64,000 bases of DNA from Lagenorhynchus albirostris (taxonomy: Eukaryota; Chordata; Mammalia; Artiodactyla; Delphinidae), in NCBI RefSeq assembly GCF_949774975.1, contig NC_083112.1, positions 58,726,035 to 58,790,034 of the forward strand, read 5' to 3'. The position numbers were made by a program, and so were the translations under genes. Numbering within the stretch: position 1 is the first letter of the stretch; every line of letters begins with the position of its first letter. The notes under the pieces were generated by a model. The model saw only the letters and a list, made by a program, of their open reading frames with translations. It was not told the DNA's origin and did no database searches. Shown in pieces: positions 36,171-46,371 of this stretch.

Positions 36171-36740
36171 AAATTATCCAACATTATTAAGGGGAAAATA
36201 TACATAACCAGATACAAATTCTTTTTCCCCTAAATGCATATGAATAACAGTTTTTAATTTTACAGACCATCTCAATCAAGTGAAAATATTTTTCATGCAT
36301 GTGAGAGTAGCTAAGAGTACCTGGAACGTAACTTCTTATTCCCTGACTTTACAGCTCTTCTTCTAGCGCGAATCACCTCACAGATGAAAGGGCTACACCC
36401 CTAGAGCTCCTCTAGCTCACATTTGGGGTATGGTAGAGCTGATGTTAAAGCTGTGATGGAGAGCAAATGATAACTTAATGACTGACCAAAAAAGAATCAC
36501 CCATCAGAGAAACTCAGGATGGGGGATCGACATAGCATTTTTAATAGTCTCGTTATTTCTAAATCTCAAAAAGCTGACTTATTTAACTTAACCAAATAAG
36601 ACTATATTTAAACCAGTTTCAATGCTCCCTGTGTTAATCTCACTTCCTGACTGCCCACTATATAGCATAATAGCTTGTCTATGCCTCTAACATTCTCTTC
36701 TACTTCTCAATTATTCTCAGATGTGTCTTAATACATTATA
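36171..36740. other. Unassigned sequence, no gene
   Basis: AT-rich, with no frame or repeat that I can name. Confidence 0.45.
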
Positions 36741-37440
36741 AGACATTTCAGTTCACTACCTGCATGTGTTTGCCAGGCTGCAGCACAGGTAGGGAGAACC
36801 TAGAAAGAACCCTGAGGTCTTGCTGAACTGTGGAGATGAGGGCACAGAGTTCAGGAAGGCAAAGGTGGCTGGAATTGCTGGGCAGATTATCTGACAAGAG
36901 GAAGCTACATAGGGAAAAGATCTCCAGGTGTGTACTGAGGCCGCCCATTGAGTCCTGCCGAGAACTGGTCTGCATCTGTGTGAGTGGAAACTCCCCAAGA
37001 CAAGGGAAAGACACACCATGAGGTACCTAGTAGACCAACAATTCCTAGAGTTTCCACAGAGCTGGGAATCGTTTTGTGTTTCCATCAGCTAGAGTGAAGA
37101 GACCTTGCACTATACAAGGCACTGGGAAGAATTCTCAGAAGCATCGTGTCTCAGAAGTGGGGTGAATCAGTACCAAATAAGACAAGGTTGTTCTGGATAC
37201 GTTAAGCAAACGGTTGAAAAAATGATATATCATGGCAAGACAAAGCAAAAGTCACCTGATGTAGCCGACCAAGGCATATTTCTGGGGATAAAGAGAGACA
37301 CTACAAAATGCAAAAGGGGTAAATTCATTAAGAAGGCATAACAATCCTAAATGTGTATGTATCTAATAACAGACCATCAACAAATATGAAGCAAATACTC
37401 ATAGAACTAAAAAGAAAGATGGATCCCATTTATTTCAAGT
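36741..37440 (+). mobile_element. Old L1M fragment: 5' UTR-like part joined to ORF2 endonuclease
   Basis: 37,270-37,440 reads as L1 endonuclease text (aaagagagacactacaaaat, ggtaaattcattaagaaggc, ataacaatcctaaatgtgta). The upstream 500 bases are richer in GC and resemble an old L1 5' UTR, but this part is less certain. ORF1 is absent, so an internal deletion or a chance junction must lie between them. Confidence 0.6.
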
Positions 37441-37708
37441 AACTTAATTGCAAATTATATTATGTATAATTTTTATTACCTCTTTTCCTCCCATCTTAAA
37501 ACAAGCACTCTGAGTCCAGATATTTTGTCTGTTTTGCTCTCAATACATATTTGTGAATAAATAGAATGGTATTTTGAAGCAAAGTTTCCCTTCAAATTTG
37601 CCATTTCATTTTTTGTGCTATTATTATTCTAAATTGCTTCCACATTTTCAAGAATAATTTCAAACTTCCTAAAACTCTCTTTTTCCCAAATAACCATCTC
37701 AGAATTGT
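37441..37708. other. Unassigned sequence, possible L2 tail
   Basis: 37,500-37,560 (gatattttgtctgttttgct, then caatacatatttgtgaataa) is reminiscent of an L2 3' end; too diverged for certainty. Confidence 0.35.
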
Positions 37709-38213
37709 TGATTTTTTTATTAAAGTAGAGTTAATATATGGTAATATTATATAAGTTACAGGTGTATAATTTAGTGATTCACAATTTTTAAAGGTAATAC
37801 TCCATCTACAGTCACTATAAGATATTGGCTATATTCCCCATGTTGTACAATATATCCTTGCAGCTTATTTTATACCTAACAGTTTGTACCTCTTAGTCCC
37901 CTAACCCTATACTACTGCTCCTCCCATAATGGTAACCACTAATTTTTCTCCATATCTGTGAGTCTACTTCTTTTTTGTTATATTCACTAGTTTGTTGTAT
38001 TTTTAGATTCCACATATAAGTGATATCATACAGTATCTGTCTTTGTCTGACTTATTTCACTTAGCATAATACCCTCTAAGTCCATCCATGTTGCTACAAA
38101 TGGCAAAATTTCATTATTTTTTATGGCTGAGTAGTATTCCATTGTGTATGTGTCTATATAAATAATGCTGCTGTGAACATTAGGGTTCATGTATCTTTTT
38201 GAACTAGTGTTCA
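37709..38213 (-). mobile_element. L1 (L1MA-like) 3' end
   Basis: Minus-strand 3' UTR and last ORF2 codons: agttacaggtgtataattta, ccatgttgtacaatatatcc, ctccatatctgtgagtctac, ggctgagtagtattccattg. A small internal deletion lies near 38,150 (before ctatataaataatgctgctg). It belongs to the same subfamily as the fragment at 23,604. Confidence 0.9.
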
Positions 38214-38919
38214 GACCTGGGCTTTTTGAGTGTCTGACATACAGAATGGCTTCCTTCTCACATGTTACAACGACGAGAAGAGAGTCAGGCTGAGGCCTCC
38301 TCTTGCCTAAATTATCAGTTCCACTGCTGTATCTGCTTTCCAGCTTCCAAAATGTATTATTTTCTCCTCTCTCCTCAATATCCTATTTTTGTAAATGTGG
38401 TTGGTTTAGATCGTCAAGACCATAAATTTTATGTGATAGTGTAAAAAGAAAGAGATAAATGTATGTGGTGAGGCAACTAACAGAATTAGGGACATTGCAA
38501 ATATGAATACATTTTCTGTACTTCAGCCTTCATTTCACATTTAAAAGGGAAATAGAGTAGTTTATTGGAAATCAAGGTCTAGGGTTTGAAGTCTGTTTCT
38601 CTTTTAAAGCAGATTTGGTACATGAAAATTAACTTTCAAAAATGTTAGGATATAAATATTTACTTAAAAATAAAATTCTTCACCTTGCAAAATATTTCAC
38701 TTTGGAATTACAGTAACACCTCTCTTAAATACATTTAATATGTGATCCAATTTCTTAGACTGTAAAAATATACATGGCTTTTCAGAAATGTATTATTCTG
38801 TAAAATGATGCATATTTATATTGAAAATTCTAAGGCTGGCACTAGGATGATGATTTTAGAAATTACCTTCTTTATTTTGTTAAAGAGAAAAACCAAAGGC
38901 CCAAAATGGCATCACTTGT
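38214..38919. other. Unassigned AT-rich sequence, no gene
   Basis: No supported gene or named repeat between the L1 end and the retroviral LTR. Confidence 0.45.
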
Positions 38920-39300
38920 GCTAAAGCTCACCAAGCATAGATTTAACCTAACTGCAATTTCAACCTTCACCAGAAATGTAACTCTAGTCAGCTAGTCTGA
39001 AATTTTCTGGTCAACAACCATGAGGTAATCTGTCTCCATGCCCCAGAGGAAGAAAAAGCAATCTGTACGGTAAGACCCCTGCTATTCCCTTCTCCCCATT
39101 CACCAAAAGAAGATGTGCTGGCCTAAAAATAATCCCTTCTTGCTTTTTGCTAATAGCTCCCTTGTGCCACCCTTCTCCCTATAAAAATCTTTCATTTTCT
39201 GCAACCCTTCAGAGTGCCCTTCTGGTTGCTAGATGGGAGGCTGTCTAATTCATGAATTGACTAGGAAAGCCAATTAGATCTTCAAATTTCCTTAGCTGAA
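38920..39300 (+). mobile_element. ERV class I LTR (5' side)
   Basis: LTR-like order: tttctggtcaacaaccatga, gtgctggcctaaaaataatc, a TATA box (ccctataaaaatct, about 39,178), a start-site region rich in pyrimidines, and gccaattagatcttcaaatt at the U5 side. I recognise this layout from mammalian ERV1 LTRs. The outer boundary is approximate, and no matching second copy was found at the 3' side. Confidence 0.6.
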
Positions 39301-39782
39301 CTTCCAATGGCATTAGGGGATAACAAGGAATACAAGCATGGCACCCTGCGAACACTTTTGAGTTCACTGTCTTTCTCCACATTTCTGAGGGTCGTTGGTG
39401 AGTTCCTCTTGGTTAGGCTCTGCTCTTTTTGTATTAGAGCTCCCCATTTAACTGGCTTTCCTTTATGGGGACAGATCAGCTTGAGCTGGCAGACGATTCT
39501 GCCCAGAGCCAAGCCCCCTATCCTTTTAGACAGCAATGCCCTAGGTGAAAAACCCCAGCCCTTAGCTCTGTCCCTGGATTCCATGTTGGGAACTGCTAGT
39601 TGAGTCTGTGGTTGCCCATTGGTCTGGAGTCTTTCCCCATATTCCACGGTGGGAATTGCTGGTGGCAGCTGCAGTTCTTCATTTGTGTGGAATTGGTCCA
39701 CAGTCCCCATTCTTCGAGGACTGATGGTTCAACTATTTCCCCCAGTCCAAGTTCCATGGGAATTGGTGCTTAGCAGCCAGAG

Positions 39783-39867
39783 TTGGACTGGGTCTGATTT
39801 AAGAGCTGCACTGGGTCCTGGATCAGACTGGGTCCAATTTGAGCTGGACTGGGTCCAGTGGGAGGCT
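39783..39867 (+). repeat. Short imperfect repeats of ACTGGGTCC
   Basis: The 9-mer actgggtcc (or actgggtct) recurs four times in about 85 bases, spaced 20-25 bp apart, inside the retroviral leader. It looks like a small local amplification. Confidence 0.7.
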
Positions 39868-42514
39868 TCAGGTTGATATTAAATAACGGCTAGTTGCCAA
39901 TGAGAATTTCAGAAGTACCCAGAAATTGATTAGTGTGGCTCTGAGAAATCCAAAGTCCTAGCTAAAAGAAAGGGGGAATCTTTATATCCAAAGAGTTGAG
40001 TGTGCCACCTTCTGGCACACCTGCTTATTTTATGTTTAAGAGCTGTGGTCCTGGAAGCTACAGATATTGAGCAAAATGGCAAAGTTTTACTAACAACAAT
40101 CCTGAATTACAATGGCCATTATTGGGAACGTTGCAAATAGATAAAATCATTTAGAAAGTGCACACAGAAATAAGGATTATGCAGAAACCTCCAAATTTCA
40201 AATCTACTATGAAATTTCAAAATAGCTCCATTGAAAAAGTCATTACAAAAGAGTAATAAAAAATTAAAGAGATAAAATGTGCCTAAAACAGAAGACTGTA
40301 AGACTGACCTATAAGACGGATATAACTTCTACCGCTCCCCTCTATCCTCCTTTACTTGGATACTACACATTTTAAAATTAGACCACCCAAGGCTACAGGC
40401 AATCCTCTTCAGAAATCTTTCACTTCTAGGTCAAAGGCCAATCTATGGGTCATAGTTTAAGAATTTCTTAAAGCCACAAAAGTTTTATAAATGAATTACC
40501 TCCTGAGATTAGTGGATAAAAAGAGCAGAAAATAAAATGGAGGCCACCAGGGTCTGACTGAACTCTGATCATAGCTGATATCCAAAGCCTGGTAGGAATT
40601 TTTTCAGGCCTTCTCCCCTAAACTAAATGTACCCAGAGAAAAAGACACATTCAACAATAGGTGGATAGGTGAGTCAGTCCTTTTTGCCAATCCAAAAACA
40701 TCCCCTATTATCTCAAAATACTTGTAGTATTGGGATATTAGAAACAGAATTGTCCTGAAAATATGCCCCCCCAAAAGTCCATCCTGGAGAAATCCTGGAT
40801 CCCTTTGTGAGGTAGGTTTTCTACCCCCAGCTTTTCTAGGGGGTAAAAGCCTAAAAGCCATTCTTTGAAATGGAAATATTTTTCATGAGAAGGAATAAGA
40901 AAAAACAAGAGGTACTTGGAAATCGGGCTAATAAGTCTTACAAATCTTCTCTACAAATATTCGTAATTATAAGATCTCTGTGTCTATGTGTCTGTCTGTA
41001 TGATACGTATGTACATTGCAGATGTGTGGTATTCTCCTACTTTCAGATGGTATTACCAAAATTAATTTGTAAAAGAGCTCTATTTAATTGGGTTGAGGGT
41101 CAAGAACTTATAAAGATTGGCTATTCTAAATCTCATCAGGAATAGAGAAACTAACCCAAATGGTTCTTTCAGGTTCATGTGATCTAAAATAATCTTTAGT
41201 AAATAAAAGCTAGTTTGTTGGTTGGTTTAATTAAAACAGACATGTCTTTAGAGTTATCAGCATTAAATATAATACTTTTATTCTGCCTAGTCTTACAAAT
41301 TTGTCAGCAAAAAATTAACTCGGTATGAAGAAGTTTTCCTATGTAATTGTTGGGAGAAAATGACTTAAATAGATGTAACTGTGATAAGAGTTTATAGATA
41401 AACTTTTTTAGCAACAATTATATTTTATGGTACACACAGTTAAAAATATCTTCCAAAGTATTTTTTGGTAACTTGAAAGCTTAGAGTTTTGTTAAGTCAA
41501 GTTAAATGATGGAAATCTGTTGAATAGAGTATTTTCAAATAAGAAAAACAAAAAACTGAAACATCAATGAATATAGGTTTTTCTACTTTTGGCTTCTTAT
41601 TATAGATAAGATGTGTAAGATGTTCAGTGCCATGCTGAGAAATTTTCTATGAGAAAGCACATTTTTTAGAAATTATAAAAGTATTTATAATCTTGTCAAT
41701 CTAAAGAATGTTAATGTAAGAAACAGTTCACAATTGTTTAGCTTTTAAATTTTCACTAGAAATTACAGTTTCTAAGGGTTAAGAGTTCTAATGTAATTAA
41801 AGCTACTAAAAACATAAAAGGAAACATCTTTGTATGCAAGGAAAGCAGGATGTGTTTTTGTCTAAGAAAAGGTATGAGGAGTGAAGATGCATTGTGTTAA
41901 GGAAAATGAGACTAATTTTGTCTAAATTAGAACTTCGGGTTATGAAGAACACTTCAAACTAAAAGTATACAAAAGGTTGAAAAGAAAAAGAAAGGATCTT
42001 TACCCTGTGTAATCAAGCTGGCTAAAATGGAATTGTTATTATAAGGATTATTAAAATTAAGACTTAATATCAATAAAATTGAAATAAGCTTTAATATCAA
42101 TAGTGTAGTGATGTAAAACTGGAACTTAATTTTCTTTCATCTGCTAAATAGACAATTAAATATTATTTCATATTGATCTGTGACCTTATTTAGTCAAGTG
42201 TCCAAACCTTTTGATATCTCTGACAAACTTCCCAAAATCAAATTCTAAAAATAAAGTGGTTTTTTTTTTTTGACTTGGAAGAAACTTTAGAATTTTTCCA
42301 GAGGGCCCCTGGAACATTCTAAAAGATTTGTTAAACTAATTAGGCTTACTTGATACATTAAATTACATGGGAAGCATTGTCAAATAAGAAGTAACATTAA
42401 GCCTTCCTTATGTTGTAACTGTATAGGTGTGTTCTATGTGTTCCAGAAATTGTGTGAAATTCCTACAAGTCTGATATGTCCTGGCATAAAATTTTGTCTC
42501 TCATCATAATTGAA

Positions 42515-43060
42515 GCTCACACTAAAAGGAGTGAAACTGAGCGTGAGGGAAATGCCCTAGCTGACTTTGATACAAAGTCAGTGGCAACAGATTCTATCAA
42601 AATTGTGGCATATGAGGTGTGAAGTCTAATGAATGAAGTCCATTCTGCTTCTGCAAAAATGACTCCCTTACTGCCAGACTTTTGCCATTCTGATATCCTT
42701 GTAACATGGCAACAGTCTGCTCCTAAATCAGAGAAACTAAAATGGGTAAACAATGGCTGTAAATTTAACAAACAGTCAGGCTATAAGAAACCTAAGATGG
42801 CCACTTGGTTCTTCCCAGCTCCCCGGCAATTGCCATTTATCTCTTTTTACATTCCTTCACTCCCCCAACAGTGCATTTAAGAAAAACTATTTTTTGTCCC
42901 TAGGGGCCTCAGACCTCCTCCTTCTGGACCCTTGAACATCTGCAGCTGGACTTCAACTGCCACTTAGCATGGGTTATCAGTAATATATGCTTGCTGTTGC
43001 ATGTATGTTTCCCAAATGGGTTGAAGCCTTCCCCTGTCCCCTGAAGCATTCTCCTTACTT
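42515..43060 (+). pseudogene. Retroviral pol remnant: RNase H end and integrase start
   Basis: In a retrovirus this part of Pol degrades the RNA strand during reverse transcription (RNase H) and joins viral DNA to the host (integrase). At about 42,512-42,600 the translation has GNALADF with an upstream HTK, the pattern of the last RNase H motif (GN..AD). At 42,690-42,760 the translation ILVTWQQSAPKSEKLKW fits the linker before integrase (family form QQ..AP..E...W). Around 42,945-43,030 a frame with LQLDF and FPNGLKP fits the integrase core (QLDF...NW.EAFP), in which the expected W-V-E is lost. Frameshifts and a stop separate the pieces. It is a dead relic. Confidence 0.65.
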
Positions 43061-43089
43061 CTTTTCTGATGTTCTAGTCTTAGGGTGAT

Positions 43090-43530
43090 TGCAGCAGCTT
43101 TCCCTGCTGGTCAGCGGTTGTGAACATGCAGTTAAAACTTTTGAGAGAATACAATGCACCAGGGGGATTACTGTTCTAAGTAGTATAATTTCTACTGTTT
43201 GGAGTGCATTTCATTGCCATATTCCCCAAGACGCAAAACCATTCAAAGAAAAACCCCACTGAAGCAGTGACTCTAAGTCAAGTGGCTTACTAGGTGACCA
43301 TATATAACTGAGTTTCAACTTCCCCAGAAGTGCCAACCAGGTAGGCCCAAGGAGAATAACCACCACAGACAAAGACAAGACCTGTAGAGGCACAAACCGT
43401 TCCTGTTAAGGAAGTACTGTTAGTGGATTCATTCACAAAGACTGATGCACTTACCCATTCAAGCCAGGGGTCAGTCATGTTTTTAGCACATGTAGGAAGA
43501 GAATCTCCTGGCCTGAAATAACGAGTCATC
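43090..43530 (-). pseudogene. Retroviral env remnant, opposite strand to pol
   Basis: Env normally forms the surface and transmembrane envelope subunits. On the minus strand an open stretch (43,290-43,529) carries CAKNMTDPW, an N-glycosylation-like NST, and TGLVFVCGG, typical of class I env ectodomains. Further along (43,090-43,240), in broken frame, come SWGIW and a hydrophobic run followed by LVHCILS, which fits the membrane-proximal, membrane-spanning and tail part. The segment between is deleted or shifted. It is not functional. Its orientation is opposite to the adjacent pol remnant. Confidence 0.6.
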
Positions 43531-44479
43531 CTAAATTTCAGTGCTTACCCCACTTAGCAATGGCCTGGGAGATACAGATGAGTATCATCTTTCCAGGCTC
43601 ATGCCAGAGTGAAAGGGTTTCATGTTTAGCTAACGTAGGAAGCCCACTAAATTCTGTTTGCCTAGCCTTGATGGCTATTAAGGCTATCAGAGTCTGTTCT
43701 TCCATTATCTCCTTCTATCTTCTCTACTTTACTCTTTATCTCCTCTGCCCTTCCCCAGAGTCCTAAACCCTATACCCTTGAGATCCTTGAGAGCTTGGTC
43801 ATTTTTCTGGCTCATACACAGGAATTATTCTGCTTCATTTTAGAGAGCATCATCATTTTGGTTTCACCTTGGAGGACTGGCAGCAGTTTTTTACTAGGTC
43901 CCCCTGTGTTACTGCAACTTCCAGATTCTTTAAAGTAGATCTTCTACAAAAGCCCTACACCAACCATCCCCTTTGTAATGCTGACCACACTGACAGCAGA
44001 GCTTGCATGAATCATGCTCACGGAGTCTATTTCTTTACTCCTGCCCAAGTCAAGCAGAAACAAGAAAAGAGAGGTTGAGGCAGAATGAAAATCTTGTTCT
44101 GCCCTATGTGCTTTAGAATTTTTAACTTAGTCTTAAATTTACTTCTATCACAAATGGCCGTAAAGATTAGAAACAGCATCTTCAAAGTCAGCAGAAATTC
44201 AACATGTTTATAGGATACTTATATTACTAATTACTTTTGTATATGAAAATACATGTTATAAATATAAATATATAACATATATAAATACTTATAATTCCAT
44301 CAAATAAAAACCAAGCAAATGGGCTTCTCCTGAGAAATTAACCTCTTAAATAGAAAATATATTTTTATGAGTGACTTCTTTTATCAAGATCATAATGAAG
44401 TAGTAGGGGAGAATAATTTACTATCCCAAAATGTGTCTCTTTGGCATGAGGATTAATTTAGGCTGATTCTTTTTAAGAA
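43531..44479. other. Probable retroviral debris, unassigned
   Basis: More GC-rich than the flanks up to about 44,090, with short open frames on the plus strand (43,560-43,766; 43,869-44,078), but no motif sure enough to call. 44,090-44,400 is AT-rich. It lies between env and the following LTR-like sequence, so it may be retroviral. Confidence 0.35.
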
Positions 44480-44985
44480 ACAGAAGACTTGAGAAAGTCT
44501 TTCTTTTTAACTCCCCCTTAGTTGCCTGAGAGTTTAGATAAAGGGCTTGTCCCCTGAAAAGAGGTATTAACAGAGCTATCTGCAAAGAATATGGGCTAGG
44601 TTTGGTGGGGGAAACTCTGCAAAGCCTAGAGATCAGAGTCCACTCTGTGTCTTGTTGTCTCTGTATGGCCCAGTAAATATTTGTTTACCAAACAATTGCT
44701 TATTCAGCTCCCTGTGAATTGCCTTCTTCCCCCTTTGAAGTCCCAAACCACTACCCCCAACATCCTCTTTTGTCTTTAGCTAAAGATGGTATTTAATATG
44801 AGGGATTCAGTCATTTCGGTGAGTTACTTTTCCTGGGTCTCTCCAATGAGTAAATGTTGTTAAACTTTAGTTTGATTTTCTTCTGTTAATCTGTCATTAT
44901 GTCAATTTAATTCTTAAACCAGCCAGAAGAACCTAGAAGGGTAGAAGAAGATTTCTTCCTCCCTGTCAAAGTCCATAATGAGGTC
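44480..44985 (+). mobile_element. LTR-like sequence, different from the one at 38,920
   Basis: ctgtgaattgccttcttccc, aagtcccaaaccactacccc, acatcctcttttgtctttag, a pyrimidine-rich gagttacttttcctgggtct, and the end cagccagaagaacctagaag follow a mammalian LTR order that I associate with ERVL/MaLR-age elements. It shares no obvious sequence with the 38,920 LTR, so the two do not form a pair. Confidence 0.5.
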
Positions 44986-45271
44986 CATTGTTCTACTCTA
45001 CACTGCACATTAAGGAAAGATGTGGGGCGGGGAGTTGGTAGAAAAACAGACCCCTGGAGATGTTAAAAGTACAGCTTTGTCACATCAAGGAAGTGTAGCC
45101 ATTTGCTTGCTCATATCCAACTTTCCTTGTGTTATGTTGCTGTTTTTTAATTGACTAAGTGGACCAGGGTTGAAGACGGCTATGTAGATCCAGCAATGCC
45201 TATCTTCTTTAGGTAAAACTGAACATGTGAGTTCAAAGGTTTTGCAATAGGAGATAGGACACTACTTTGGA
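44986..45271. other. Unassigned sequence, no gene
   Basis: Short stretch between the LTR-like sequence and the next SINE; nothing recognised. Confidence 0.4.
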
Positions 45272-45287
45272 CTAAAGCACATTTTCT

Positions 45288-45638
45288 TATTTTATTTTAT
45301 TATTTTTGGCTGCATTGGGTCTTCGTTGTGGTATGCAGGCTTCTCACCGTGGTGGCTTCTCTTGTTGCAGAGCACGGGCTCTAGGCACGTAGGCTTCAGT
45401 AGTCACAGCACGCAGGCTCGTAGTTGTGACATGCGGGATCTAGAGCACACAGGCTTCAGCAGTTGCGGCGCGTGGACTCAGTAGTTGTGGCTCACGGCCT
45501 CTAAGTGCAGGCTCAGTAGTTGTGGTGCATGGGCTTAGGTTGCTCCGCAGCATGTGGGATCTTCCCGGCCCAGGGATCGAACCTGTGTCCCCTGCACTGG
45601 CAAGTGGATTCTTAACCACTGCGCTACCAGGGAAGTCC
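45288..45638 (-). mobile_element. CHR SINE, long form (351 bp) with internal repeats
   Basis: The longest CHR copy here. On the plus strand it shows ttggctgcattgggtcttcg at the element's 3' side and accagggaagtccc at its head. A perfect 16-bp target duplication ctaaagcacattttct is at 45,272-45,287 and 45,639-45,654. The middle holds three or more degenerate units around cagtagttgtgg (45,390-45,535). Confidence 0.97.
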
Positions 45639-45654
45639 CTAAAGCACATTTTCT

Positions 45655-46139
45655 AATACAGTTTTACTCTCAGCCTAAAAAATTTGCTCTTTCTCGCTGT
45701 ATGCTTTTCTTTGAGAATCCTTATAGGATGGAGGCATCATATTTGGCACATAAATCCCAAATTTTAGTAATCTTTAGTAATCTGTATACAATACAGAGCG
45801 AAGTGTCAGGATTGATGGTAATGGTACTCAGCAAGTACAAATTCAGAATGTGTATATATAGGATCACAATTAACTAGTACTGGGGTTGATGTTTTAGATA
45901 GAAAAACCAACTGAAACCCAAGTTTCTAACTTGTTTTAGTGAATTCAATTTCAGGGAAAAGTTGGACAATTACACTGGGGAGACACAAAATTCTCATGAC
46001 TAAACTTTGCAGCTAAAACATAATCAAACTACAAGGATGTGATATAGAGTGGAGGTATATACATATTTTTAGTTAGAAAAAACATGTTTTATAATTTTAT
46101 GCTAAAAAATTCCTTACAGGAAAGGAATAGGTGGAATTC

Positions 46140-46147
<8 letters not shown>
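45655..46147. other. Unassigned AT-rich sequence, no gene
   Basis: No repeat or coding signal recognised. Confidence 0.45.
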
Positions 46148-46173
<26 letters not shown>

Positions 46174-46365
46174 GCGGTACGCAGGCCTCTCACTGTTGTG
46201 GCCTCTCCCGTTGCAGAGCACAGGCTCCAGACACGCAGGCTCAGCGGCCATGGCTCACGGGCCCAGCCGCTCCGCGGCATGTGGGATCTTCCCGGACCGG
46301 GGCACGAACCCGTGTCCCCTGCATCGGCAGGCGGACTCTCAACCACTGCGCCACCAGGGAAGCCC
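46148..46365 (-). mobile_element. CHR SINE, short form with long A tail
   Basis: Complete copy with a T run of about 26 on the plus strand, i.e. an unusually long A tail, suggesting recent insertion. Body close to the consensus of the other short copies. Only a 6-bp tgtatt match flanks it (46,142-46,147; 46,366-46,371). Confidence 0.95.
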
Positions 46366-46371
46366 TGTATT

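Larger units (their letters stand above)
39300..43060 (+). mobile_element. Endogenous retrovirus (class I) internal region, decayed
   Basis: Leader-like sequence (39,300-39,900) is followed by a long AT-rich, largely non-coding stretch (40,900-42,480) typical of MER4-like class I internal regions (ctctatttaattgggttgag, gagactaattttgtctaaat, ctgatatgtcctggcataaa). gag is not recognisable. It ends in RNase H and integrase remnants. Multiple stops exclude function. The family name is not certain. Confidence 0.6.

Noticed and set aside
39282..39710. 142-aa minus-strand frame over the LTR/leader
   Set aside because: Antisense to the LTR end and leader of the retrovirus; no retroviral or cellular motif.
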